Positions 31,663 through 37,022 of a stretch of DNA of 37,022 nt are shown here, piece after piece. Under the pieces are notes generated by a model. That model did not search any database. It was not told the DNA's origin and worked only from the letters and a program-made list of their open reading frames with translations. The translations under genes were made by a program, and so were the position numbers. The stretch's first letter is position 1, and each line of letters opens with the position of its first letter. Source of the stretch: Pseudosporangium ferrugineum (GTDB lineage: Bacteria > Actinomycetota > Actinomycetes > Mycobacteriales > Micromonosporaceae); the NCBI RefSeq assembly GCF_003002065.1, contig NZ_PVZG01000037.1, forward strand, positions 1 to 37,022. The letters are read 5' to 3'.

Positions 31663-33312
31663 TCAGAAGCCCGGGCCGTGCTGGTGGCCGTGGCCACCGT
31701 GGCTGTGCCCGTGGCCGCCGGCCGCGGCGGGCTCCGGCTCGGCCGGCTTCTCCACCACGAGGCTCTCCGTGGTGAGCAGCAGGCCGGCGATCGAGACGGC
31801 GTTGGAGACCGCGTTGCGGGTCACCTTGACCGGGTCGATGATGCCGGAGGCGGCGAGGTCGACGTACTCGTCCGTGGCCGCGTTGAGGCCGTGGCCCCAG
31901 CCCAGCTCGGCGACCTTGCCCACCACGACGTAGCCGTCGTGGCCGGCGTTCTGCGCGATCCAGCGCAGCGGCTCGACGAGGGACTTGCGGACGATCGAGA
32001 CACCGATCGCCTCCTCGCCGGTGAGGCCGAGGTCGCCGTCGAGCACGGAGACGATCTGCGCCAGGGCGGCGCCGCCGCCGGGCACGGTGCCCTCCTCGAC
32101 CGCGGCCTTGGTCGCCGCGATGGCGTCCTCGATGCGGTGCTTGCGCTCCTTCATCTCGACCTCGGTCGCGGCGCCGGCCTGGATGACGGCGATGCCGCCG
32201 GACAGCTTGGCCAGGCGCTCGGAGAGCTTCTCGCGGTCCCAGTCGGAGTCCGAGGCCTCGATCTCCTTGCGGATCTGCGAGACGCGGTCCTCGATCTCGG
32301 ACTTCTTGCCACCGCCGTCGACGATGGTGGTGTTCTCCTTGTCGACGACGACGCGCCGGGCGGTGCCCAGCATGTCGACGGTGACCTGGTCGAGCTTGTA
32401 GCCGAGCTCGGGGGCGATGAGCTCGCCGCCGGTCGCGATCGCCATGTCCTGCAGCATCGCCTTGCGCCGGTCCCCGAAGCCGGGAGCCTTCACCGCGGCG
32501 ACCTTGAAGGTCTTGCGCAGCGCGTTCACCACGAGCGTCGACAGCGCCTGGCCCTCGACGTCCTCGGCGATGATGAGCAGCGGCTTGCCGGCCTGGAGCA
32601 CCTTCTCCAGCAGCGGCAGCAGCTCCTCGACGCTGGAGATCTTCTGGGTCGTGATGAGGATGTACGCGTCCTCGAGCACGGCCTCCTGCGACTCGGCGTC
32701 GGTCACGAAGTTCGGCGAGATGAAGCCCTTGTCGAACTGGAGGCCCTCGGTGACGACGAGCTCGGTGCTGAGCGCGGAGCCCTCCTCGACGGTGATGACA
32801 CCGTCGCGGCCGACCCGGTCCATCGCCTCGGCGATCAGCTCGCCGATGGTGGCGTCCTGGGCCGAGATGGTGGCGACGTTGGCGACCGACTTGTGGTCGG
32901 CGACCTCGACCGCCTTGCCGAGCAGCGCCTTGGACACGGCCTCGGAGGCCTGGTCCATGCCGCGCTTGAGGGCGATCGGGTTGGCGCCGGCGGTCACGTT
33001 GCGCAGGCCCTCGCGGACCAGCGCCTGGGCGAGCACGGTGGCCGTGGTGGTGCCGTCGCCGGCGACGTCGTTGGTCTTGGTCGCCACTTCCTTGACCAGC
33101 TGGGCGCCGAGGTTCTCGTACGGGTCGGTGAGCTCGATCTCCTTGGCGATGGTGACGCCGTCGTTGGTGATCGTGGGCGCGCCGAACTTCTTGTCGAGGA
33201 CGACGTTGCGGCCGCGCGGGCCGAGGGTGACCTTGACCGTGTCGGCGAGCGTGTTGACGCCGTGCTCCAGCAGGTGCCGGGCGTCGTCAGAGAAACTGAG
33301 GATCTTCGCCAT
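31663..33312 (-). CDS. groEL1: Chaperonin GroEL1 with His-rich tail
   Basis: 549 residues, the 60-kDa chaperonin that folds proteins with GroES. The ATP site is seen in V-T-L-G-P-R-G-R-N and D-G-T-T-T-A-T. The C-terminus is H-G-H-S-H-G-G-H-G-H-Q-H rather than the usual Gly-Met tail, the mark of the operon-borne actinobacterial GroEL1 paralogue, so a second groEL elsewhere is expected. Downstream of groES with a 70-bp gap that forms a hairpin (33335-33365). Controlled by the CIRCE/HrcA system upstream of groES. Confidence 0.97.
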   Translation of the reverse strand: MAKILSFSDDARHLLEHGVNTLADTVKVTLGPRGRNVVLDKKFGAPTITNDGVTIAKEIELTDPYENLGAQLVKEVATKTNDVAGDGTTTATVLAQALVREGLRNVTAGANPIALKRGMDQASEAVSKALLGKAVEVADHKSVANVATISAQDATIGELIAEAMDRVGRDGVITVEEGSALSTELVVTEGLQFDKGFISPNFVTDAESQEAVLEDAYILITTQKISSVEELLPLLEKVLQAGKPLLIIAEDVEGQALSTLVVNALRKTFKVAAVKAPGFGDRRKAMLQDMAIATGGELIAPELGYKLDQVTVDMLGTARRVVVDKENTTIVDGGGKKSEIEDRVSQIRKEIEASDSDWDREKLSERLAKLSGGIAVIQAGAATEVEMKERKHRIEDAIAATKAAVEEGTVPGGGAALAQIVSVLDGDLGLTGEEAIGVSIVRKSLVEPLRWIAQNAGHDGYVVVGKVAELGWGHGLNAATDEYVDLAASGIIDPVKVTRNAVSNAVSIAGLLLTTESLVVEKPAEPEPAAAGGHGHSHGGHGHQHGPGF

Positions 33313-33334
33313 ATTGAGGTCCCTTCACGCACCA

Positions 33335-33365
33335 CCGCCCTGACCCGAGGTGCGGGCCAGGGCGG
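33335..33365 (-). other. groES-groEL intergenic stem-loop
   Basis: CCGCCCTG and CAGGGCGG arms with an inner CCC/GGG stem. It may stabilise the groES message or tune the GroES to GroEL ratio. Confidence 0.6.
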
Positions 33366-33382
33366 GAAGCACTGTCAGTAGG

Positions 33383-33691
33383 TCACTTCTCGATGACCGC
33401 GAGGACGTCGCGGGCGGAGAGCACCAGGTACTCCTCGCCGGCGTACTTGACCTCGGTGCCGCCGTACTTCGAGTAGAGGACCGTCTCGCCGACCTGGACG
33501 TCAACCGGGATGCGGTTGCCCTTGTCGTCGATGCGGCCCGGGCCCACAGCGAGGACGGTGCCCTCCTGCGGCTTCTCCTTGGCGGTGTCGGGGATCACGA
33601 TGCCCGACGCCGTGGTCGTCTCAGCCTCGTTCGCCTGGACCACGATCCGGTCCTCGAGCGGCTTGATCGCAACCTTGGTCGCGGTAGTCAC
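33383..33691 (-). CDS. groES: Co-chaperonin GroES
   Basis: 102 residues, the 10-kDa lid of the chaperonin. Family features: I-K-P-L-E-D-R-I-V-V, the mobile loop around E-T-T-T-A-S-G-I-V-I-P, and V-G-P-G-R near residue 60. GTG 33691 is favoured because AGGAGG lies 8 bases upstream; ATG 33697 is only 2 bases from it and would add two residues. First gene of the groES-groEL1 operon. Confidence 0.97.
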   Translation of the reverse strand: MTTATKVAIKPLEDRIVVQANEAETTTASGIVIPDTAKEKPQEGTVLAVGPGRIDDKGNRIPVDVQVGETVLYSKYGGTEVKYAGEEYLVLSARDVLAVIEK

Positions 33692-33819
33692 GGGCATACC
33701 CTCCTGGGTACAGGTTTCGCCGGCCAGCATCGGCCGATCTCATGCCTCATGCCACCGGGCGGGGCCGTCGTCGCGGGTGCCGGTCCGCCTGGCGCAAACG
33801 CGCTCCCGGTGGGGGCGCG

Positions 33820-33846
33820 CTGGCACCCTCAGGTTGAGAGTGCTAA
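33820..33846 (-). promoter_or_regulatory. CIRCE operator, promoter-distal half weaker
   Basis: Minus strand TTAGCACTC, 9-base spacer, GGGTGCCAG. The left half is the exact CIRCE consensus; the right half matches 6 of 9. It lies 18 bp downstream of the other copy, overlapping the expected transcript start. HrcA binding site. Confidence 0.85.
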
Positions 33847-33850
33847 TCGG

Positions 33851-33879
33851 AGATTATGCCGGAACTAGCACTCCGTCAA
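33851..33879 (-). promoter_or_regulatory. groES promoter
   Basis: Minus strand TTGACG (33879-33874) and TAATCT (33856-33851) with 17 bp between. The -35 lies in the spacer of the first CIRCE and the -10 is just upstream of the second, so both operators can block polymerase. Confidence 0.75.
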
Positions 33880-33891
33880 GGAGAGTGCCAA
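33865..33891 (-). promoter_or_regulatory. CIRCE operator, upstream copy
   Basis: Minus strand TTGGCACTC, 9-base spacer, GAGTGCTAG, matching 8 of 9 in each half of the CIRCE consensus. It also lies within 20 bp of the start of the divergent methyltransferase gene and might affect it. Confidence 0.92.
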
Positions 33892-33908
33892 CACGGCAGA
33901 ATGATGTC

Positions 33909-35075
33909 GTGGACCTCGAACTGCTTGCCTCTCTGCGTACCCGGGAAGGGTCCGACGCCCTTGCCGCCGCGGCCGAGGTGGCCGGCGGAGATCCCCTGGC
34001 AGCGGCCTCGGCCCTGCGTTCACGCGGCATCGCCGCGCCGCTCGCCGCCGCCGCGCTCACCCAGACCGACCTGCGACGACGCGCGGAGGGCAAGTTCGGC
34101 GCGGGCGCGGCGGAGATGTTCTTCACCCGGCCCGGCTTCGAGCAGGCGACCCGCGCGGCGGTGGCCGACCGCCGGGCCGCCCGGCTGCGCGCGGCCGGCG
34201 TCGAGACCCTGGCGGACCTGGGATGCGGGCTGGGCTCGGACGCGCTGGCCGCGGCCCGGCGGGGGATCCGGGTGTACGCGGTGGACGCCGACCCGCTGAC
34301 CGCCGCCGTGGCCCGGGCGAACACCGAAGCCGCCGGACTCGCCGGCCTGGTGACCGTGGAATGCGCCGACGCGACCTCGGTGGAGGTGGAGCGGTTCGAC
34401 GCCGTCTTCGCCGATCCGGCCCGCCGCCGCGCGGGCCGCGGCCGGGTGATGGACCCGCAGGCCTGGTCGCCGCCGTGGGACTTCATCGCGGCCCTGCCCG
34501 CCCGGGTGCCGCGGACGGTGCTGAAGCTGGCGCCCGGCATCGACCATGCGCTGCTGCCGCCCGGCGCGGAGGGAGAGTGGGTCAGCGTCGACGGCGACCT
34601 GGTCGAGGCGGCGTTCTGGTGCGGGCCGCTGGCGGAGGTGCCGCGGCGGGCGTCGCTGCTGCCGTCGGGCGCCGGCCTGCACGGCTCCGGGGTGGAGGCG
34701 GCACCGGTCGGCCCGGTCGGCCGGTTCCTCTACGACCCGGATCCGGCCGTGGTCCGCTCCCACCTGGTCGCGGAGTTCGCCGCCGGCATCGGGGGCCGCC
34801 TCGCCGACCCGGAGATCGCGTACGTCCACAGCGACGAGCCCGTGGAGACGCCGTACGCCCGCCGCCTGGAGATCACCGACGTGCTGCCGTTCTCGCTCAA
34901 GCGGCTGCGCGCGCTGCTGCGCGAGCGCGGCGTCGGACGGGCCGAGATCCGCAAGCGCGGGTCGGCGCTGGAGCCCGAGCAGCTCCGCCGCGACCTGAAG
35001 CTGCGCGGGCCCGCCTCGGCCTCGATCGTGCTGACCCGGGTGGCGGGGGCGCCCACCGTGCTGCTCTGCCGCTGA
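33909..35075 (+). CDS. Class I SAM-dependent methyltransferase, THUMP-like family
   Basis: 388 residues. SAM motif I is D-L-G-C-G-L-G-S (residues 103-110), with an acidic V-D-A-D after the next strand and D-P-A-R-R (169-173) at the motif IV position. The C-terminal part matches the THUMP-like domain found in this actinobacterial methyltransferase family. The substrate is unknown, perhaps RNA. GTG 33909 is chosen by homology to the family N-terminus; there is no good ribosome-binding site, and it begins 18 bp from a CIRCE element, so heat regulation is possible. Confidence 0.85.
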   Translation: MDLELLASLRTREGSDALAAAAEVAGGDPLAAASALRSRGIAAPLAAAALTQTDLRRRAEGKFGAGAAEMFFTRPGFEQATRAAVADRRAARLRAAGVETLADLGCGLGSDALAAARRGIRVYAVDADPLTAAVARANTEAAGLAGLVTVECADATSVEVERFDAVFADPARRRAGRGRVMDPQAWSPPWDFIAALPARVPRTVLKLAPGIDHALLPPGAEGEWVSVDGDLVEAAFWCGPLAEVPRRASLLPSGAGLHGSGVEAAPVGPVGRFLYDPDPAVVRSHLVAEFAAGIGGRLADPEIAYVHSDEPVETPYARRLEITDVLPFSLKRLRALLRERGVGRAEIRKRGSALEPEQLRRDLKLRGPASASIVLTRVAGAPTVLLCR

Positions 35076-35098
35076 CCCGGCCGGTAGCCTCGGGGATC

Positions 35099-35581
35099 GT
35101 GGCTAAGAAGGCGGCCGGGACGCCGGCGACCGTACTGCTGTCCGCGCAGAAGGTGGCGCACGAGCTGCACCCGTACGAGGTCTCGCCGGATGCGCCGAAC
35201 TACGGTGCGCTCGTCGCCGAGGCCCTGGGGGTGGCCCCGGAGTCGCTGTTCAAGACGCTGGTCGCCGAGGTGGACGGGGCGCTGACCGTGGCCGTCGTAC
35301 CGGTGACCGGCGACCTTGATCTGAAGGCGCTGGCCGCGGCGGCCGGCGGGAAGCGGGCGGCCCTGGCCGACCGGGCGGCGGCCGAGCGCAGCAGCGGCTA
35401 CGTCCGCGGCGGCATCAGCCCGCTCGGCCAGCGCAGACGCCTGCCCACGGTGATCGACGACTCGGCCGTGGCGCTGCCGGTCATGTACGTCTCGGCCGGC
35501 CGCCGGGGTCTCCAGGTGTCGCTGGCGCCGGCCGACCTGATCCGGCTGACGGGCGCCACCACGGCACAGATCCGGACATAA
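35099..35581 (+). CDS. ybaK: YbaK/EbsC-type aminoacyl-tRNA deacylase
   Basis: 160 residues. The family's key Lys52 is in L-F-K-T-L-V, and the G-Y-V-R-G-G-I-S-P-L-G motif is present near residue 100. These enzymes hydrolyse mischarged Cys-tRNA(Pro) or related mischarged tRNAs. GTG start with TAGCCT 8 bases before it and no ribosome-binding site suggests a leaderless transcript, starting 23 bp after the methyltransferase stop. Confidence 0.92.
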   Translation: MAKKAAGTPATVLLSAQKVAHELHPYEVSPDAPNYGALVAEALGVAPESLFKTLVAEVDGALTVAVVPVTGDLDLKALAAAAGGKRAALADRAAAERSSGYVRGGISPLGQRRRLPTVIDDSAVALPVMYVSAGRRGLQVSLAPADLIRLTGATTAQIRT

Positions 35582-35655
35582 CACCCGGTCCGTGACAACA
35601 CCGTTACGCCCAAACCGGATCTTTCTCCGGAGAACCGACGATTCCGGAACGCCAA

Positions 35656-35670
35656 GTGACCTAGCGTCAC
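35656..35670. promoter_or_regulatory. Short inverted repeat upstream of the sugar-binding gene
   Basis: GTGAC-CTAGC-GTCAC, 5-bp arms, 132 bp before the ATG. Possible regulator site; weak on its own. Confidence 0.3.
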
Positions 35671-35722
35671 GTGATAGGTACCGTCCGCGCCACGGAGCAC
35701 GTTGCCCGGCACCCCGGCCATG

Positions 35723-35736
35723 ACCACGGCCGTGGT
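35723..35736. promoter_or_regulatory. 14-bp perfect palindrome, candidate operator
   Basis: ACCACGGCCGTGGT, 65 bp before the sugar-binding protein ATG, of the size and symmetry of a sugar-responsive repressor site (LacI or ROK type). Confidence 0.45.
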
Positions 35737-35801
35737 GCGGCAATCCCGACTGCGCGCGAGGAATCCGAGGCAAGAACCGGATCGATCCGAGAGGACGAGG
35801 A

Positions 35802-36902
35802 ATGCGTAAGGGAATGTTCGCTCTTGCCGCGGCGGGTCTGCTGGCCAGCGGCAGCATGGCCGCGTGCGGCGGCGACAGCAATGAGAACTCCGGCAGTTCC
35901 AGCGGCGGCTCGACGGTCGGCAAGGTCGGCGTCATCCTGCCCGACACCTCGAGCTCCCAGCGCTGGGCCAACGACGACCTGAAGTACCTGAAGGCCGCGT
36001 TCGACGCGGCCGGGGTCCCGGCGGAGATCCAGAACGCGCAGGGCGACAAGAGCCAGTTCCAGACGATCGCGGACGGCATGATCTCCAGCGGCGTCAAGGT
36101 GCTGATGATCGTCAACCTCGACTCCGGTACCGGCAAGGCGGTGCTCGACAAGGCGAAGTCCGCGGGCATCGCGACCATCGACTACGACCGGCTGACGCTC
36201 AACGGCGGCGCGAAGTACTACGTCAGCTTCGACAACACGGCGGTCGGCAAGCTCCAGGGCGAGGGCCTGGTCAAGTGCCTGACCGACAAGAAGGCCGTGA
36301 AGCCGGTCGTGGCCGAGCTCAACGGCTCGCCGACGGACAACAACGCGACCCTCTTCAAGGAGGGTTACGACTCGGTGCTGAAGCCGAAGTACGACTCGAA
36401 GGAGTACATCAAGGGCCCGGACCAGTCGGTGCCGGACTGGGACAACGCGCAGGCGGGCACGATCTTCGAGCAGATGCTGACCCAGAACCGCAACATCAAG
36501 GGTGTGCTGGCCGCCAACGACGGCCTGGGCAACGCGGTCATCTCGGTGCTCAAGCGCAACAAGCTGAACGGCCAGGTGCCGGTCACGGGCCAGGACGCGA
36601 CCGTGCAGGGTCTGCAGAACATCCTCGCGGGTGACCAGTGCATGACGGTCTACAAGGCCATCAAGCAGGAGGCCGACGCGGCCGCCGACCTCGCCATCTC
36701 GCTGGCGAAGGGCGAGGAGAAGACGGTCTCCCAGAGCGTCAAGGACGTGGAGTCGGGTCAGGACGTGCCGGCGGTGCTGCTGACCCCGAAGTCCATCTTC
36801 AAGGAGAACGTCAAGGACGTCGTCGCGGACGGGTTCGTCACCAAGGACCAGCTGTGCACCGGCGACTTCGCCAAGCTGTGCACCGAGAACGGCGTCAGCT
36901 GA
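35802..36902 (+). CDS. xylF: Sugar ABC transporter substrate-binding lipoprotein (XylF-like)
   Basis: 366 residues. Lipoprotein signal ending in M-A-A-C-G-G. Periplasmic-binding type 1 fold: V-G-V-I-L-P-D-T, the paired S-G-V-K-V-L-M-I-V and A-N-D-G-L-G-N-A segments, and G-Q-D-A-T-V-Q near the hinge, as in the xylose/ribose receptors. A good ribosome-binding site GAGGACGAGGA precedes the ATG. It is followed by a hairpin and the first codons of an ABC ATPase. It binds sugar outside the cell; the sugar is inferred as xylose-type only from similarity. Confidence 0.92.
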   Translation: MRKGMFALAAAGLLASGSMAACGGDSNENSGSSSGGSTVGKVGVILPDTSSSQRWANDDLKYLKAAFDAAGVPAEIQNAQGDKSQFQTIADGMISSGVKVLMIVNLDSGTGKAVLDKAKSAGIATIDYDRLTLNGGAKYYVSFDNTAVGKLQGEGLVKCLTDKKAVKPVVAELNGSPTDNNATLFKEGYDSVLKPKYDSKEYIKGPDQSVPDWDNAQAGTIFEQMLTQNRNIKGVLAANDGLGNAVISVLKRNKLNGQVPVTGQDATVQGLQNILAGDQCMTVYKAIKQEADAAADLAISLAKGEEKTVSQSVKDVESGQDVPAVLLTPKSIFKENVKDVVADGFVTKDQLCTGDFAKLCTENGVS

Positions 36903-36930
36903 CCGCGGAAGAACGCTGCTGAGCACGGAG

Positions 36931-36958
36931 CCGCCCACGCCTGGCCGGGCGTGGGCGG
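36931..36958 (+). other. Intercistronic 11-bp stem-loop
   Basis: CCGCCCACGCC and GGCGTGGGCGG arms, 6-base loop, between receptor and ATPase genes. Binding-protein operons often use such a hairpin to keep the receptor message more abundant. Confidence 0.75.
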
Positions 36959-36985
36959 CGCCGCATCCAAGAAGGAGAACCACCC

Positions 36986-37022
36986 GTGGCCGCGACACCT
37001 CTTCTGGAGCTACGCGGGATCG
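36986..37022 (+). CDS. ABC transporter ATP-binding protein, first codons only
   Basis: GTG 36986 with GAAGGAG 8 bases upstream opens V-A-A-T-P-L-L-E-L-R-G-I, the typical N-terminus of an XylG-like ATPase. Continues past the window edge. Confidence 0.8.
   Translation, partial: MAATPLLELRGI

Overview
The window reads as a piece of an actinobacterial chromosome. It is very GC-rich, GC dominates third codon positions, GTG starts are frequent, and several genes look leaderless. Gene order is the actinobacterial block groES-groEL1 / whiD (whiB3) / bldM / DUF5319 / guaB-guaB3. Three PspC-domain proteins, a psd-pssA pair and the overall style suggest Micromonosporaceae (Actinoplanes-like). That family assignment is inference; no 16S or other marker is present.

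Left end (1-5 kb, minus strand): two paralogous oligopeptide-binding lipoproteins. The downstream one is cut off after 263 codons by a sequence that looks like the 5' end of a group II intron. Upstream lies a two-component system, a NarL/LuxR regulator overlapping a PspC-domain histidine kinase. The kinase N-terminus can only be completed by assuming a rare ATC start behind a good Shine-Dalgarno. Diverging from it (5.1-7.9 kb, plus) are a large PspC / Toastrack-type membrane protein and a small proline-rich membrane protein, together a plausible envelope-stress module.

7.9-15.8 kb: psd fused to a Rossmann-like N-domain, a ten-copy octanucleotide repeat, an orphan ORF, pssA, two adjacent genes that each carry two Nudix domains, a third PspC protein, and guaA. 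15.9-20.7 kb: two S8 proteases with C-terminal Ig-like domains and an LCP-family cell-wall ligase gene. 20.8-26.2 kb (minus, probably one long transcript): guaB, guaB3, an M1-family metallopeptidase lipoprotein with HELAH, and a sister lipoprotein in which the same site reads RDLAR, so it is probably a pseudoenzyme.

26.3-28.4 kb: DUF5319, a BldM-like regulator with a degenerate receiver domain, and a WhiD/WhiB3-like iron-sulfur regulator. 28.4-29.0 kb has no convincing gene but strong hairpins. 29.0-31.6 kb: a membrane-anchored molybdopterin oxidoreductase with an internal Tat-like motif, and a small P-loop kinase-like gene. 31.7-33.9 kb: groEL1 (His-rich tail) and groES under two CIRCE operators. 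33.9-37.0 kb (plus): a SAM methyltransferase, a YbaK-type deacylase, and the start of a xylose-type ABC sugar transporter operon.

The most unusual points are the intron-interrupted oppA paralogue, the RDLAR pseudo-peptidase beside its active sister, the ATC-start kinase, and tandem repeats at or just past gene 3' ends. In two cases the terminal codons of the gene are themselves repeated (39-bp units at about 20.8 kb, 29-bp units at about 30.9 kb).
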